Assembly (NCBI RefSeq): GCF_015710975.1
Contig: NZ_CP049783.1
Location: forward strand, 2,547,501-2,611,500
Direction: 5' to 3'
Source of the DNA: Paenibacillus polymyxa
Lineage (GTDB): Bacteria; Bacillota; Bacilli; Paenibacillales; Paenibacillaceae
Length of the DNA stretch: 64,000 nt
The notes beneath the pieces were generated by a model, which saw only the letters and a list, made by a program, of their open reading frames with translations, was not told the origin of the DNA and searched no databases. Numbering within the stretch: the stretch's first letter is position 1; each line of letters starts with the position of its first letter. Both the position numbers and the translations under genes were made by a program. Positions 29,492-41,568 of the stretch are shown piece after piece.

Positions 29492-32400
29492 TTGTTGGAC
29501 GTTAACAATTTCGAATATATGAAAATCGGGCTTGCTTCCCCCGAAAAGATTCGTTCTTGGTCCCGCGGAGAAGTCAAAAAACCGGAGACGATTAACTATC
29601 GTACGCTTAAACCGGAAAAAGAAGGACTATTTTGCGAGAAAATTTTCGGACCTACGAAAGATTGGGAATGTCACTGTGGTAAGTACAAACGTGTACGCTA
29701 TAAAGGTGTTGTCTGTGACCGCTGTGGAGTAGAAGTTACTCGCGCTAAGGTTCGCCGTGAGCGTATGGGCCACATTGAGTTGGCAGCTCCTGTATCGCAC
29801 ATTTGGTACTTCAAAGGCATTCCGAGTCGTATGGGTCTTGCTCTTGATATGTCTCCAAGATCTTTGGAAGAGATCATTTACTTCGCATCTTATGTTGTAA
29901 CCGATCCAGGAGATACGCCTTTGGAGAAAAAGCAACTCCTGTCCGAGAAAGAATACCGCAGCTATCGTGAGAAATATGGCTACGGATTCCAGGCAGGAAT
30001 GGGTGCTGAAGCGGTTAAAAAGCTTCTTCAAGATTTAGATATAGACAAAGAATTGGAATTTTTGAAAGAAGAGCTGCGTACAGCTCAAGGGCAACGTCGA
30101 AACCGTGCGATCAAGCGCCTTGAAGTTATTGAGGCATTCCGTAACTCTGGCAACCAACCGGATTGGATGATCATGGACGTACTGCCTGTTATTCCTCCTG
30201 AGCTTCGTCCAATGGTACAGTTGGATGGTGGACGTTTTGCTACTTCTGACCTTAATGATCTGTATCGTCGTGTTATTAACCGTAATAACCGTCTGAAACG
30301 CTTGTTAGATCTGGGTGCGCCAGATATTATCGTGCAAAGTGAAAAACGGATGCTGCAGGAAGCTGTTGACGCTCTGATTGATAATGGTCGTCGTGGTCGT
30401 CCTGTTACAGGTCCGGGTAATCGTCCTTTGAAATCCCTCAGCCACATGCTGAAAGGTAAACAAGGACGTTTCCGTCAAAACTTGCTCGGTAAACGTGTTG
30501 ACTACTCCGGTCGTTCCGTTATCGTAGTAGGTCCGTACTTGAAGATGTACCAATGCGGTCTGCCAAAAGAGATGGCGCTGGAGCTGTTCAAACCTTTTGT
30601 TATGAAAGAACTTGTTAACAAAGGTTTGGCACACAACATTAAGAGTGCGAAGCGTAAAGTAGAGCGTGTGAGTGCTGAAGTGTGGGATGTGCTCGAAGAA
30701 GTAATCAAAGAACATCCGGTTCTTCTAAACCGTGCCCCTACGCTGCATAGATTGGGTATTCAAGCGTTTGAACCGATCTTGGTTGAAGGTCGTGCGATTC
30801 GTTTGCATCCACTCGTATGTACGGCGTATAATGCCGACTTTGACGGTGACCAAATGGCGGTTCACGTTCCGTTGTCTGCAGAAGCTCAAGCGGAAGCTCG
30901 TTTGCTCATGCTGGCATCCGGCAACATTTTGAATCCAAAAGACGGCAAGCCTGTTGTTACCCCTTCCCAGGATATGGTCCTTGGTTCATTCTATTTGACT
31001 ATGGACAACAAGGAAGAAGAGGGAAGTAACATGATCCTTCGCAACCCGAATGAGGCTATCTCGGCTTATCAACGTGGAACAGCGGGTCTTCATGCTCGTG
31101 TAGCTATTCCGGTTAAGGCTTTGAATAAAACTAGCTTTACAGAGAAGCAACAGGATGCAATGTTGATTACAACCGTGGGTAAAATTATCTTTAATGAGAT
31201 TTTCCCGGCAAGCTTCCCGTACATCAATGACGCTACTCGTGCCAACCTGCTCTATGGTACTGCTGAAGAGTTCTTTGTTTACGATAAGGGTGTAAACCTC
31301 ACTGAAGCCATCCAGAACGCTCCGCAAGCTAGTGGAGTGGGCAAGGATTACCTTGGTAATATCATCGCCCGTTGCTTTGAGATTTACCATACGACAGAAA
31401 CTGCTGTGATTTTGGATAAAATCAAACAGCTTGGCTTTACGTATTCTACTCGTGCAGGTGTGACGGTTGCTGTGGCAGACGTAGTTGTACCTCAAGAGAA
31501 ACAGGATATTCTTAAAGCGTCTGATGATAAAGCACAAGTCGTGACCAATCAGTACCGTCGTGGTCTGATTACGAACGAGGAACGCTATGATCGGATTATT
31601 GATATTTGGTCCAAGGCCAAAGACGATATTACAGACATTTTGATGAAATCCATGGATCGCTACAACTCTATCATGATGATGGTTGACTCCAAAGCGCGTG
31701 GTAACAAATCGCAGATTACCCAGCTTGGCGGTATGCGTGGACTGATGGCGAATCCATCGGGTCGTATTATCGAGCTCCCAATTAAATCGAATTTCCGTGA
31801 AGGTCTGACAGTACTCGAGTACTTCATCTCCACTCACGGAGCGCGTAAAGGTTTGGCGGATACAGCGTTACGTACGGCTGACTCCGGTTACCTGACTCGT
31901 CGTCTCGTTGATGTGGCACAAGATGTTATCGTGCGCGAAGATGACTGCGGAACGGATAAAGGCTTTACAGTAAGCCGCATCCAGGACGGTAAAGAAGTCA
32001 TTGAGGACCTGTACGATCGTCTGGAAGGTCGTTATTGCTTCGAAACTGTACGTCATCCTGAGACGGGTGAGATCTTGGCTAGACGCAACGAATTGATTGA
32101 CTCCAACAAAGCTGAGGCGATCGTCAAAGCTGGTGTGGATAAAGTTCAAATTCGTTCCGTGCTAAGCTGCCGTGCCAAACATGGCGTCTGCAAAAAATGT
32201 TACGGCCGTAATCTGGCTACTGGCAAACACGTTGAGATTGGTGAAGCGGTTGGTATTATCGCGGCTCAATCCATCGGTGAACCAGGGACACAGCTCACCA
32301 TGCGTACGTTCCACACAGGTGGTGTAGCGGGCGACGATATCACACAAGGTTTGCCTCGTATCCAGGAGCTTTTTGAAGCACGTAATCCTAAAGGTCAGGC

Positions 32401-33106
32401 AACCATCAGTGAAATTGACGGTGTAGTTAAAGAAGTTCGTGAAGGGAAAGACCGTCGCGAAATCGACATTCAGGGTGAAGCTGAAACAAAAACCTATTCG
32501 GTCACTTATGGTTCACGTTTGCGCGTAAGCGAAGGCATGACTGTTGAAGCCGGGGACGAACTGACGGATGGTTCGATTGACCCTAAAGAAATGCTGCGTA
32601 TTAAAGGTATTCGCGGGGTGCAGAACTATATCCTTCAGGAAGTTCAACGTGTATACCGGAACCAAGGTGTTGAAATCAACGACAAGCACGTAGAAGTTAT
32701 GATTCGTCAAATGTTGCGTAAAATTCGTATCATTGATGCGGGTGACACAACACTACTTCCAGGTTCATTTGTGGATGTGCATGAGTATGAAAATGCAAAC
32801 AAGATAGCGATTCTCAGCGGCCAAGAACCAGCGGTAGCCAAACCGGTTCTCCTTGGTATTACCAAGGCCTCTCTGGAAACGGACTCCTTCTTGTCAGCAG
32901 CTTCCTTCCAAGAAACTACTCGTGTCCTGACAGATGCAGCTATCAAAGGAAAAGTCGATCAGTTGCTTGGATTGAAAGAGAATGTAATTATCGGTAAATT
33001 GATCCCTGCGGGAACAGGTATGAATCGTTACCGTAGCGTGAAATTTGCCCAGCCTGAAGAGGGGCAATCCTCATCTGAGGAACTCGAACCCATTTCAGCT
33101 GAGTAG
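29492..33106 (+). CDS. rpoC: RNA polymerase beta' subunit
   Basis: A 1204-residue beta' subunit. The N-terminal zinc ribbon has [20 protein letters not shown] near residues 60-78, the catalytic magnesium loop is [12 protein letters not shown] near 447-458, and a second zinc site includes [14 protein letters not shown]. The trigger loop and C-terminal regions are complete. TTG 29492 is chosen, with AAGGAGGG 7 nt upstream, giving [19 protein letters not shown]; the ATG at 29387 lies before the spacer hairpins and would add unrelated residues. Confidence 0.97.
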   Translation: MLDVNNFEYMKIGLASPEKIRSWSRGEVKKPETINYRTLKPEKEGLFCEKIFGPTKDWECHCGKYKRVRYKGVVCDRCGVEVTRAKVRRERMGHIELAAPVSHIWYFKGIPSRMGLALDMSPRSLEEIIYFASYVVTDPGDTPLEKKQLLSEKEYRSYREKYGYGFQAGMGAEAVKKLLQDLDIDKELEFLKEELRTAQGQRRNRAIKRLEVIEAFRNSGNQPDWMIMDVLPVIPPELRPMVQLDGGRFATSDLNDLYRRVINRNNRLKRLLDLGAPDIIVQSEKRMLQEAVDALIDNGRRGRPVTGPGNRPLKSLSHMLKGKQGRFRQNLLGKRVDYSGRSVIVVGPYLKMYQCGLPKEMALELFKPFVMKELVNKGLAHNIKSAKRKVERVSAEVWDVLEEVIKEHPVLLNRAPTLHRLGIQAFEPILVEGRAIRLHPLVCTAYNADFDGDQMAVHVPLSAEAQAEARLLMLASGNILNPKDGKPVVTPSQDMVLGSFYLTMDNKEEEGSNMILRNPNEAISAYQRGTAGLHARVAIPVKALNKTSFTEKQQDAMLITTVGKIIFNEIFPASFPYINDATRANLLYGTAEEFFVYDKGVNLTEAIQNAPQASGVGKDYLGNIIARCFEIYHTTETAVILDKIKQLGFTYSTRAGVTVAVADVVVPQEKQDILKASDDKAQVVTNQYRRGLITNEERYDRIIDIWSKAKDDITDILMKSMDRYNSIMMMVDSKARGNKSQITQLGGMRGLMANPSGRIIELPIKSNFREGLTVLEYFISTHGARKGLADTALRTADSGYLTRRLVDVAQDVIVREDDCGTDKGFTVSRIQDGKEVIEDLYDRLEGRYCFETVRHPETGEILARRNELIDSNKAEAIVKAGVDKVQIRSVLSCRAKHGVCKKCYGRNLATGKHVEIGEAVGIIAAQSIGEPGTQLTMRTFHTGGVAGDDITQGLPRIQELFEARNPKGQATISEIDGVVKEVREGKDRREIDIQGEAETKTYSVTYGSRLRVSEGMTVEAGDELTDGSIDPKEMLRIKGIRGVQNYILQEVQRVYRNQGVEINDKHVEVMIRQMLRKIRIIDAGDTTLLPGSFVDVHEYENANKIAILSGQEPAVAKPVLLGITKASLETDSFLSAASFQETTRVLTDAAIKGKVDQLLGLKENVIIGKLIPAGTGMNRYRSVKFAQPEEGQSSSEELEPISAE

Positions 33107-33243
33107 TAATATAAAAATAATATGATAAGCCCGGAACACCGTAGATATAAGCTTTGGTAAAGGCTGTAGCAACGGTGCTCCGGTACTTCTTATAAAAATG
33201 TAACGTATTACTGTGTTTAAATAGATTATAGTTGATAATTGTC

Positions 33244-33272
33244 TTGACATTGTTCATAGTCAATGCTAATAT
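33244..33272 (+). promoter_or_regulatory. Sigma-A promoter of ybxF-rpsL-rpsG-fusA-tuf
   Basis: TTGACA at 33244-33249 and TAATAT at 33267-33272 are 17 nt apart, about 55 nt before the L7Ae-family gene. Confidence 0.85.
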
Positions 33273-33327
33273 AGCAAAGGTGCGTGAGCAGCCTATATGC
33301 TATTGGGTCTTTTCGGAGGAATGAGAT

Positions 33328-33579
33328 ATGTCTAAAGAACAGGGACTGCAAGATGCTCATGTCAAAATCGGTACCAAACAAACCATTCGTATGGTAGAAA
33401 TGGGCTTCGCCTCGGAAGTATATGTGGCAGAGGATGCAGATCAGCGTTTCACTTCCAACATCATTGATTTGTGCAACAAGCACGGGGTCAAAGTGACTCT
33501 CGTAGATACAATGAAAAATCTCGGAGCTGCATGCGGGATTGAAGTGGGAGCTGCGATGGCTGCTATCGTAAAACAATAG
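33328..33579 (+). CDS. ybxF: L7Ae-family RNA-binding protein (YbxF)
   Basis: An 83-residue protein of the L7Ae/L30e fold. Such proteins in B. subtilis bind kink-turn RNA and associate with ribosomes, though their exact job is unsettled. Family features are GTKQTIRMVEMGFASEVYVAEDAD and the later LVDTMKNLGAACGIEVGAA. TTCGGAGGAATG precedes the ATG. First gene of the str-type transcript, as in Bacillus. Confidence 0.9.
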   Translation: MSKEQGLQDAHVKIGTKQTIRMVEMGFASEVYVAEDADQRFTSNIIDLCNKHGVKVTLVDTMKNLGAACGIEVGAAMAAIVKQ

Positions 33580-33723
33580 GGTAAGGAACGTTTTTGTCTA
33601 GGGAATTGTTATTCTTGGCGGCAAAGACTTTTCATTTGTTCTTTTATGAACCGCCTGGGTCTGTGGGCTTAGATAAGGTTTGTAAAGTAACAGCAAAAAT
33701 TGAGGAAGGGGGTGGCAACCAAC

Positions 33724-34146
33724 ATGCCAACTATTAACCAACTGGTTCGTAAAGGACGTCAAGCCAAAATCGAGAAATCGAAATCACCGGCTTTGCAAAA
33801 AGGTTTTAATGCCTTGAAACGTGAAGCTACCGACATCAGTGCCCCGCAAAAACGCGGAGTTTGCACTCGTGTAGGTACTATGACTCCGAAAAAACCAAAC
33901 TCCGCACTTCGTAAATATGCTCGTGTTCGCTTGACGAACCGTGTAGAGGTGACTGCTTACATTCCAGGTATTGGACATAACCTTCAAGAACACAGCGTAG
34001 TGCTGATTCGTGGCGGTCGTGTAAAAGACCTTCCGGGTGTGCGTTACCACATCGTTCGCGGTGCTTTGGATACTGCAGGCGTAAACAACCGCATGCAAGC
34101 TCGTTCCAAATACGGCGCAAAACGCCCTAAAGCTAAAAAATCCTAA
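33724..34146 (+). CDS. rpsL: 30S ribosomal protein S12
   Basis: A 140-residue S12, part of the decoding centre. It starts [15 protein letters not shown]. The streptomycin-contact region reads [17 protein letters not shown] with lysine at the key position, and [10 protein letters not shown] follows, so no resistance change is visible. ATG 33724 is used; an upstream in-frame ATG at 33700 precedes the GGGGGTGG ribosome site. Confidence 0.97.
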   Translation: MPTINQLVRKGRQAKIEKSKSPALQKGFNALKREATDISAPQKRGVCTRVGTMTPKKPNSALRKYARVRLTNRVEVTAYIPGIGHNLQEHSVVLIRGGRVKDLPGVRYHIVRGALDTAGVNNRMQARSKYGAKRPKAKKS

Positions 34147-34196
34147 TGAATATAAACCGCGTATGCAGGTTTAACATGTAAGAAAGGGGGATATCC

Positions 34197-34667
34197 ATGC
34201 CACGCAAAGGTCCAGTTACCAAAAGAGACGTGTTGCCAGATCCGGTATACAACAGCAAGTTGGTTACTCGCTTGATCAACCGCATCATGCTCGACGGAAA
34301 ACGAGGCGTTGCTCAAAGCATTCTGTATAATGCGTTCAAGCTTATCCAAGAACGTACGGGTAATGACCCGATGGAAGTATTTGAAGCAGCTATCAAGAAT
34401 ATCATGCCAGTCCTGGAAGTTAAAGCACGCCGTGTCGGCGGTGCCAACTACCAAGTACCAATCGAGGTAAAACCAGAAAGACGTACGTCCCTGGGATTAC
34501 GTTGGCTCGTAAACTACTCCCGCAACCGCGGCGAGAAAACTATGGAAGAGCGTTTGGCGGCTGAGATTATCGATGCTTCCAACAACACAGGCGCTTCCGT
34601 GAAGAAACGTGAAGACACGCACAAAATGGCTGAAGCGAACAAAGCGTTTGCTCACTATCGTTGGTAG
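34197..34667 (+). CDS. rpsG: 30S ribosomal protein S7
   Basis: A 156-residue S7, the primary binder that organises the head of the 30S subunit. The start [16 protein letters not shown], the middle [18 protein letters not shown] and [11 protein letters not shown], and the C-terminal [10 protein letters not shown] are standard. AAAGGGGGAT precedes the ATG. It sits 50 nt after rpsL and 47 nt before fusA. Confidence 0.97.
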   Translation: MPRKGPVTKRDVLPDPVYNSKLVTRLINRIMLDGKRGVAQSILYNAFKLIQERTGNDPMEVFEAAIKNIMPVLEVKARRVGGANYQVPIEVKPERRTSLGLRWLVNYSRNRGEKTMEERLAAEIIDASNNTGASVKKREDTHKMAEANKAFAHYRW

Positions 34668-34714
34668 GATTCAGCTTAAAAAAATAACTTCAATTTTGAA
34701 GGGAGACCCATTTC

Positions 34715-36793
34715 ATGGCAAGAGAGTTCTCCTTGAAAAATACACGTAATATCGGGATCATGGCTCATATTGACGCGGGTAAAACCACAACAACAGAGCG
34801 GATCTTGTTCTACACAGGCCGTACGCACAAAATCGGTGAAGTTCACGAAGGTGCTGCGACAATGGACTGGATGGAACAAGAACAAGAGCGCGGAATCACG
34901 ATTACTTCCGCTGCGACGACCGCTGCCTGGAAAGGTCACCGCGTCAATATCATCGACACCCCGGGGCACGTTGACTTCACTGTTGAAGTTGAACGTTCCC
35001 TTCGTGTATTGGACGGAGCAGTTGGTGTTTTCAGTGCGAAAGAAGGCGTTGAGCCTCAGTCTGAAACCGTATGGAGACAGGCTGATCGCTATGGCGTTCC
35101 ACGGATCGCATATGTAAACAAAATGGATATTATCGGTGCCGACTTCTTGAACGTTGTAGCTGATATGCGTGATCGCCTTCAAGCGAACGCAGTTGCTATT
35201 CAACTTCCAATCGGTGCAGAAAATGACTTTTTAGGTATCATCGATATTGTTGAACAAAAGGCTCATATGTACAAAGATGACCTTGGTCAAAATATCGAAG
35301 AAGCCGAAATTCCTGCGGACTACAAAGACAAAGTTGAGGAACTCCGCAACGAATTGATCGAGAAGGTTGCTGAACTGGATGAAGATTTGACTATGAAATA
35401 CCTTGAAGGCGAAGAGATCACGGTTGAAGAAATTAAAGCCGCTCTCCGTAAAGGTGTTGTAGAAGTTAAGATCTTCCCAGTTATCTGTGGATCTTCTTAC
35501 CGTAACAAAGGTGTTCAGCTGATGCTGGATGCAGTTGTTGATTACCTGCCAGCTCCTATTGATGTACCAAGTATTCAAGGTCATCTGGAAGATGGAACGG
35601 AAGTTGAACGTCATTCTTCTGATGAAGAGCCTTTCTCCGCATTGGCCTTCAAAATCATGACGGACCCTTACGTTGGTAAACTGACATTCTTCCGCGTATA
35701 TTCCGGTGTTCTTCAATCCGGTTCTTACGTATTGAATGCTACAAAAGGCAAACGCGAACGTATCGGACGTATCCTTCAAATGCACGCGAACAGCCGTCAA
35801 GAAATCACTGAAGTATACTCCGGTGACATTGCGGCAGCCGTAGGTTTGAAAGATACAGGTACAGGTGATACACTGTGTGATGAGAAGAATCCTGTTATTC
35901 TCGAATCCATGAACTTCCCTGATCCGGTTATCGAAATCGCGGTTGAGCCTAAAACCAAAGCTGACCAAGACAAAATGGCAGTTGCACTCGGTAAGTTGAC
36001 CGAAGAGGATCCAACTCTTCGCGCTTCGACTAACGAAGAAACTGGCCAAACTATCTTGGCAGGTATGGGTGAGCTTCACTTGGACATTATCATTGACCGT
36101 ATGCGTCGTGAGTTCAAAGTGGAAACCAATGTTGGTAAACCACAGGTAGCATACCGTGAAACATTCCGTGCTCCAGCACGTGTTGAAGGTAAGTTTGTTC
36201 GTCAATCCGGTGGTCGTGGTCAATATGGTCACGTATGGGTTGAGTTTGAACCACTTGAAGCAGGTACTGGTAGCCAGTTTGAAAGCAAGGTTGTCGGTGG
36301 CTCTGTTCCAAGAGAATACATCGGACCTGCACTTGCTGGTATTGAAGAGCAAATGAAGAACGGTGTCCTTGCAGGCTTCCCGCTTGTGGACGTTAAAGCT
36401 ACAATCGTGGATGGATCATACCATGATGTTGATTCCAATGAAATGGCATTTAAAATTGCCGGTTCAATGGCGCTGAAAGCAGCGAAAGACAAATGTAAAC
36501 CTGTATTGCTTGAGCCGATTATGAAAGTTGAAGTAACGGTTCCAGAGGAATACATGGGAGACGTAATGGGTATGCTGAACTCCCGTCGTGGTCGGATTGA
36601 AGGTATGGATTCCCGTGGCGGTGCCCAAATTATTCGTGCAATGGTTCCATTGTCCGAAATGTTTGGATATTCCACTACACTTCGTTCCGGTACACAAGGA
36701 CGCGGTGTGTTCTCCATGGAGCTTCATCACTATGAAGAAGTTCCGAAGAGCATTGCTGAAGAGATCATTGCCAAAACCAAAGGCGGCGAGTAA
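34715..36793 (+). CDS. fusA: Elongation factor G
   Basis: A 692-residue translocation GTPase, normal length. G1 is [16 protein letters not shown] near residues 17-32, with switch [12 protein letters not shown]3 DTPGHVDF and G4 NKMD. Domains II-V follow without gaps, including the domain IV tip with [25 protein letters not shown] precedes the ATG. Fusidic-acid contact regions look ordinary. Fourth gene of the str-type transcript. Confidence 0.97.
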   Translation: MAREFSLKNTRNIGIMAHIDAGKTTTTERILFYTGRTHKIGEVHEGAATMDWMEQEQERGITITSAATTAAWKGHRVNIIDTPGHVDFTVEVERSLRVLDGAVGVFSAKEGVEPQSETVWRQADRYGVPRIAYVNKMDIIGADFLNVVADMRDRLQANAVAIQLPIGAENDFLGIIDIVEQKAHMYKDDLGQNIEEAEIPADYKDKVEELRNELIEKVAELDEDLTMKYLEGEEITVEEIKAALRKGVVEVKIFPVICGSSYRNKGVQLMLDAVVDYLPAPIDVPSIQGHLEDGTEVERHSSDEEPFSALAFKIMTDPYVGKLTFFRVYSGVLQSGSYVLNATKGKRERIGRILQMHANSRQEITEVYSGDIAAAVGLKDTGTGDTLCDEKNPVILESMNFPDPVIEIAVEPKTKADQDKMAVALGKLTEEDPTLRASTNEETGQTILAGMGELHLDIIIDRMRREFKVETNVGKPQVAYRETFRAPARVEGKFVRQSGGRGQYGHVWVEFEPLEAGTGSQFESKVVGGSVPREYIGPALAGIEEQMKNGVLAGFPLVDVKATIVDGSYHDVDSNEMAFKIAGSMALKAAKDKCKPVLLEPIMKVEVTVPEEYMGDVMGMLNSRRGRIEGMDSRGGAQIIRAMVPLSEMFGYSTTLRSGTQGRGVFSMELHHYEEVPKSIAEEIIAKTKGGE

Positions 36794-36885
36794 TACAGTG
36801 TATTAGCTGATCGGATACTCTAGGTTTTCCAAGAGGTTTCCGACAGCCTAAAAATAAAACATGTTATTGAGGAGGAATTGTTCAA

Positions 36886-38076
36886 ATGGCAAAGGCTAAG
36901 TTTGAACGTAACAAACCGCACGTTAATATCGGTACAATTGGTCACGTCGATCATGGTAAAACAACTTTGACTGCTGCAATCACAACTGTACTTTCCAAAA
37001 CTTACGGTGGTGCTGCTGTAGCATTCGATCAAATCGATAAAGCTCCAGAAGAGCGCGAACGCGGTATCACAATCTCCACTGCACACGTGGAATATGAAAC
37101 ACCTAACCGTCACTATGCACACGTTGACTGCCCAGGTCACGCCGACTATGTTAAAAACATGATCACTGGCGCTGCACAAATGGACGGAGCTATTCTGGTT
37201 GTATCCGCTGCTGACGGTCCTATGCCACAAACTCGTGAACACATCCTCTTGTCCCGTCAAGTAGGTGTTCCATACATCGTTGTATTCCTGAACAAATGCG
37301 ACATGGTTGAAGACGAAGAGTTGCTGGAATTGGTTGAAATGGAAGTTCGCGACTTGCTGAGCGAGTATGACTTCCCAGGCGACGACACTCCAATCACTCG
37401 TGGTTCCGCTCGTGAAGCACTGCAAAACCCAGATGGCGACTGGGCTAAGAAAATCGTTGAAATGTTCGAAACAATCGACACATACATCCCAACTCCAGAA
37501 CGCGACACTGACAAGCCTTTCCTTATGCCTGTCGAGGACGTATTCTCCATCACTGGTCGTGGTACAGTTGCTACAGGCCGTGTAGAGCGTGGTACAGTTA
37601 AAGTGGGCGACGAAATCGAAATCATCGGTATTCAAGAAGAATCCCGTAAATCCGTAGTAACAGGCGTAGAAATGTTCCGTAAATTGCTTGACTCCGCTCA
37701 AGCTGGTGACAACATCGGCGCACTGCTTCGCGGTGTAGATCGTGCACAAATCGAGCGTGGCCAAGTATTGGCTAAGCCAGGTTCTGTTAACCCACATACA
37801 GAATTCTCTGCTCAAATCTACGTTTTGACTAAAGAAGAAGGCGGACGTCACAAACCTTTCTTCACTGGTTACCGTCCACAGTTCTACTTCCGTACAACTG
37901 ACGTAACTGGTATCATTACTTTGCCAGAAGGTTCCGAAATGGTAATGCCTGGTGATAACATTACGGTTACTGTTCAACTGATCAGCCCAATTGCGATTGA
38001 AGAAGGAACTAAGTTCTCCATTCGTGAAGGCGGACGTACAGTTGGTGCAGGCGCTGTAGCAACAATCTCTAAATAA
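36886..38076 (+). CDS. tuf: Elongation factor Tu
   Basis: A 396-residue EF-Tu that carries aminoacyl-tRNA to the ribosome. The P-loop [15 protein letters not shown], switch [26 protein letters not shown] and NKCDMV are all intact, followed by the two beta-barrel domains. TTGAGGAGGAA precedes the ATG. It is the only tuf copy in the window and is closed by a terminator. Codon use is strongly biased, as expected of a highly expressed gene, which leaves a long empty antisense frame. Confidence 0.98.
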   Translation: MAKAKFERNKPHVNIGTIGHVDHGKTTLTAAITTVLSKTYGGAAVAFDQIDKAPEERERGITISTAHVEYETPNRHYAHVDCPGHADYVKNMITGAAQMDGAILVVSAADGPMPQTREHILLSRQVGVPYIVVFLNKCDMVEDEELLELVEMEVRDLLSEYDFPGDDTPITRGSAREALQNPDGDWAKKIVEMFETIDTYIPTPERDTDKPFLMPVEDVFSITGRGTVATGRVERGTVKVGDEIEIIGIQEESRKSVVTGVEMFRKLLDSAQAGDNIGALLRGVDRAQIERGQVLAKPGSVNPHTEFSAQIYVLTKEEGGRHKPFFTGYRPQFYFRTTDVTGIITLPEGSEMVMPGDNITVTVQLISPIAIEEGTKFSIREGGRTVGAGAVATISK

Positions 38077-38101
38077 TAAGGCTTCGAGCCTTGAATATAG
38101 C

Positions 38102-38141
38102 AACATTGTACTGGAACGAGTAACATTGTATTGGAACGAAG
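38102..38141 (+). repeat. 20-base tandem repeat after tuf
   Basis: Two adjacent 20-base units, AACATTGTACTGGAACGAGT and AACATTGTATTGGAACGAAG, match at 17 of 20 positions. They lie between the tuf stop and its terminator. Function unknown. Confidence 0.75.
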
Positions 38142-38148
38142 CAAAACG

Positions 38149-38176
38149 AGCCCCTGCCATGGTGCGGGGGCTTTTC
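38149..38176 (+). terminator. Terminator after tuf
   Basis: AGCCCCTGC pairs with GCGGGGGCT (one G-U) over a six-base loop and is followed by TTTTCTCTT. It ends the ybxF-to-tuf transcript. Confidence 0.85.
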
Positions 38177-38252
38177 TCTTGAGGAAAATCGCGAGCTGCG
38201 AGCACAATTGTTATCTTTGAAAATAAGATACATTGTTTTTTTTCGTTTTTGC

Positions 38253-38281
38253 TTGCAATAGGCAGAAGTATTCGATATAAT
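38253..38281 (+). promoter_or_regulatory. Sigma-A promoter of the S10 operon
   Basis: TTGCAA at 38253-38258 and a perfect TATAAT at 38276-38281 are 17 nt apart, after an A/T-rich upstream stretch. It drives the long ribosomal protein operon beginning with rpsJ. Confidence 0.88.
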
Positions 38282-38287
38282 AACTAA

Positions 38288-38726
<439 letters not shown>

Positions 38727-38758
38727 TATGTAATCAGGAAAAGAAAAGAGGTGTCAAC

Positions 38759-39382
38759 ATGAAAGGTATCTTAGGAAAAAAACTCGGAATGACTCAAGTG
38801 TTTACCCCTGAAGGTAACGTACTTGCTGTTACGGTTATCGAAGCTGGTCCTTGTGTTGTTCTGCAAAAGAAAGATCTGGAAAACGATGGATACGAAGCTA
38901 TCCAACTCGGGTTCTCTGATAAAAAAGAAAAAAGATCCAATAAACCTGAAGCAGGGCATGCTAAAAAAGCAAATACTGCACCTAAGCGCTACGTTCGTGA
39001 ACTTCGTGGCATCGACCTTGCTGCGTACGAGGTTGGCCAAGAACTGAAGGCTGATGTCTTCACAGAAGGCGAATTCGTTGACGTAACAGGTATTTCTAAA
39101 GGTAAAGGTTTTGCCGGCGTTATCAAACGTTGGGGACAAAGCCGCGGACCAATGGCACACGGCTCGCGTTACCACAGAGGTCCAGGTTCTATGGGTTCCA
39201 TTCAAGCTAACCGCGTTCCTAAAGGTAAACACCTGCCAGGACACATGGGGCATGAAACGGTAACAATCCAACGCCTTGAAGTTGTTAAGATCGATACAGA
39301 ACGTAATGTATTGCTCGTGAAAGGTTCCATTCCAGGACCTAAAAACAGCTTCGTTAAAGTATTAGAAACGGTGAAAAAGTAA
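38759..39382 (+). CDS. rplC: 50S ribosomal protein L3
   Basis: A 207-residue L3, which nucleates 50S assembly and reaches the peptidyl-transferase centre. It starts [19 protein letters not shown], and the [30 protein letters not shown] loop region near residues 139-168 is conserved. GAGGTGTCAAC precedes the ATG. The next gene, rplD, starts 26 nt after it. Confidence 0.97.
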   Translation: MKGILGKKLGMTQVFTPEGNVLAVTVIEAGPCVVLQKKDLENDGYEAIQLGFSDKKEKRSNKPEAGHAKKANTAPKRYVRELRGIDLAAYEVGQELKADVFTEGEFVDVTGISKGKGFAGVIKRWGQSRGPMAHGSRYHRGPGSMGSIQANRVPKGKHLPGHMGHETVTIQRLEVVKIDTERNVLLVKGSIPGPKNSFVKVLETVKK

Positions 39383-39408
39383 TTAACTGAAGAAAGGAGG
39401 AACACGAA

Positions 39409-40031
39409 ATGCCAAAAGTAGCACTATTTAATATTAGCGGCAGCCAGTTGGCGAAATTGAATTGAACGATGCAGTGTTCGGTATCGAGCCGAATAAACAC
39501 GTTCTTCATGACGCTGTTGTTATGCAATTGGCTTCCCTGCGTCAAGGTACTCACAAAGTAAAAGGACGTTCTGAAGTACGTGGCGGCGGACGTAAACCTT
39601 GGAAACAAAAAGGTACTGGTCGCGCTCGTCAAGGTTCGATTCGTGCACCACAATGGGTTGGCGGCGGTACTGTATTCGGTCCGACTCCGCGCAGCTATGC
39701 TTACAAATTGCCTAAAAAAGTTCGTCGTCTGGCGATCAAATCGGCACTGTCATCCAAAGTGATTGAGAATGAAATCATCGTATTGGACGCTCTTACACTG
39801 AACGGACCTAAAACGAAAGAATTCGCAGCCATTTTGAATAACCTTAAAGCAGATCGTAAAGCATTGATTGTAGCTCCTAGCTATGATGATAATGTAGCGC
39901 TGTCCGCTCGTAATATTCCTGGTGTGAAGTTTGTAGCCGCAGACGGCATTAATGTTCTTGATGTGCTCGGACACGACAAACTGATCATTACGAAGGAAGC
40001 AGTTCAGAAGGTAGAGGAGGTGCTCGCGTAA
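39409..40031 (+). CDS. rplD: 50S ribosomal protein L4, frame broken near codon 13
   Basis: L4 lines the exit tunnel and represses the S10 operon in some bacteria. ATG 39409, after AAAGGAGG, opens [13 protein letters not shown] but then reads to TGA at 39463-39465. The continuing L4 sequence, [20 protein letters not shown], begins in another frame at base 39447. Inserting one G after 39447 (CAGTTGG to CAGGTTGG) restores a 207-residue protein, the length I expect for L4. The rest of the gene ([30 protein letters not shown]) is intact. An essential gene with one missing base most likely reflects a sequence error; a start at TTG 39462 would lose 18 residues. Confidence 0.93.
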
Positions 40032-40321
40032 TGAAGGATCCTCGTGATATTATCAAGCGTCCGATTATCACCGAACGTACGGCTGGTATGATGAATGACT
40101 TGAAATATGTTTTCGAAGTTGATATTCGTTCCAACAAAGTCGAAGTTAAGAAAGCAATCGAAGCGATTTTTAACGTGAAAGTAAGTAACGTTAACACACT
40201 TCGTGTTCCTGCAAAACCAAAACGCTACGGACGTCATTCCGGCTATACGAGCGAGTGGAAAAAAGCGTTCGTAACGCTGAGCAAAGACAGTAAGCCGCTT
40301 GAGTTTTTTGAAACAGTATAA
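40031..40321 (+). CDS. rplW: 50S ribosomal protein L23
   Basis: A 96-residue L23, at the tunnel exit, where trigger factor and SRP dock. [21 protein letters not shown] and the NTLRVPAKPKRYGRHSGYTS segment are typical. Its ATG overlaps the last base of the rplD stop codon, so translation is coupled to rplD, which makes the rplD frame problem more notable. Confidence 0.96.
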   Translation: MKDPRDIIKRPIITERTAGMMNDLKYVFEVDIRSNKVEVKKAIEAIFNVKVSNVNTLRVPAKPKRYGRHSGYTSEWKKAFVTLSKDSKPLEFFETV

Positions 40322-40351
40322 TTGAATCTGTAAAGTAAGGAGGGAAACTCA

Positions 40352-41182
40352 GTGCCAATTAAAAAGTATAAACCGACGTCCCCGGCCAGACGTGCAATGT
40401 CTGTATCTACTTTCGAGGAGATCACAACAAATCAGCCCGAGAAATCGTTGCTGGCACCTCTGAGCAAGCAAGCTGGACGTAATAACCAAGGTAAAATTAC
40501 AGTTCGTCATCATGGCGGCGGACATAAACGTAAATACCGTATTATTGACTTCAAACGTAACAAAGATGGAATACCGGGCCGCGTTGCTACGATCGAATAT
40601 GATCCAAACCGTACGTCCAACATCGCACTTATCCACTATGTGGATGGTGAAAAACGTTACATCATCGCTCCTAAAGGTCTGAAAGTAGGAGATGTAGTGG
40701 TATCCGGTCCGGACTCCGATATTAAAATCGGTAACTCCTTGCCATTGGAAAACATTCCAGTAGGTACGGTTATCCACAATATCGAATTGAAACCGGGTAA
40801 AGGTGGCCAACTTGTTCGTGCTGCTGGTACGGAAGCCCAACTTCTTGGTAAAGAAGAGAAGTATGTTACAATTCGTTTGACTTCTGGTGAAGTGCGTCGC
40901 ATTCTGAAAGTTTGCCGTGCTACAATCGGATCTGTAGGTAACGAAGACCACGAGCTTGTTAAGATCGGTAAAGCTGGTCGTAGTCGTTGGTTGGGACAAC
41001 GTCCTGAAGTTCGCGGTGTTGTTATGAACCCTAACGATCACCCACACGGTGGTGGTGAAGGTCGCGCTCCAATCGGACGTAAATCTCCAATGTCTCCATG
41101 GGGTAAACCAACCCTTGGTTACAAGACACGTAAAAAAGGCAAAGCATCTGATAAGTACATCGTTCGTCGTCGTACTAAGTAA
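40352..41182 (+). CDS. rplB: 50S ribosomal protein L2
   Basis: A 276-residue L2, required for subunit joining and close to the peptidyl-transferase centre. It begins [17 protein letters not shown] from a GTG start after AAGGAGGGAA, and has the conserved C-terminal [20 protein letters not shown] with the functionally important histidine, near residues 219-238. A hairpin (AACGTGCG/CGCACGTT) lies 4 nt after its stop. Confidence 0.97.
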   Translation: MPIKKYKPTSPARRAMSVSTFEEITTNQPEKSLLAPLSKQAGRNNQGKITVRHHGGGHKRKYRIIDFKRNKDGIPGRVATIEYDPNRTSNIALIHYVDGEKRYIIAPKGLKVGDVVVSGPDSDIKIGNSLPLENIPVGTVIHNIELKPGKGGQLVRAAGTEAQLLGKEEKYVTIRLTSGEVRRILKVCRATIGSVGNEDHELVKIGKAGRSRWLGQRPEVRGVVMNPNDHPHGGGEGRAPIGRKSPMSPWGKPTLGYKTRKKGKASDKYIVRRRTK

Positions 41183-41185
41183 TAA

Positions 41186-41208
41186 AACGTGCGCTTAAGT
41201 CGCACGTT
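41186..41208 (+). promoter_or_regulatory. Hairpin between rplB and rpsS
   Basis: AACGTGCG and CGCACGTT form a perfect eight-base stem over CTTAAGT, with no T run. It may mark a processing or regulatory point within the operon. Confidence 0.5.
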
Positions 41209-41254
41209 AACATATTAAAGAACGACTACGTTTTAACGAAGGGAGGATTCACAA

Positions 41255-41533
41255 ATGGGTCGCAGTCTCAAAAAAGGACCATTTATTGATGGTTACCTGT
41301 TGAAAAAAGTAGAGGTTTTGAACGAGTCTGACAAAAAAGTCGTGATCAAAACTTGGTCCCGTCGCTCTACAATTTTCCCGCAATTTATCGGACACACGTT
41401 TGGTGTATATGATGGTCGTAAACACGTGCCTGTATACGTAACGGAAGATATGGTTGGACACAAATTGGGCGAATTCGCTCCAACGCGTACGTACAAAGGC
41501 CATACGGATGACGATAAGAAAACAAGAAGATAA
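41255..41533 (+). CDS. rpsS: 30S ribosomal protein S19
   Basis: A 92-residue S19 of the 30S head. [20 protein letters not shown] and the conserved [22 protein letters not shown] followed by [21 protein letters not shown] are present. GAAGGGAGGATT precedes the ATG. It lies 35 nt before rplV. Confidence 0.97.
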   Translation: MGRSLKKGPFIDGYLLKKVEVLNESDKKVVIKTWSRRSTIFPQFIGHTFGVYDGRKHVPVYVTEDMVGHKLGEFAPTRTYKGHTDDDKKTRR

Positions 41534-41568
41534 TCAACACAGCGTAGTGTTTGAGAGGAGGTAACTCA

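Noticed and set aside
35231..36352. A 373-codon open frame opposite fusA
   Set aside because: Same cause as the tuf shadow: codon bias of a highly expressed gene, with no plausible protein or start site.
38102..38141. Possible start of a CRISPR array
   Set aside because: Only two units, directly adjacent with no spacers and no cas genes nearby.
36820..38205. A 461-codon open frame on the strand opposite tuf
   Set aside because: It mirrors the strong codon bias of tuf, has no ribosome site and its protein is a jumble of Cys, Phe, Asn and His. It is a shadow of a real gene.
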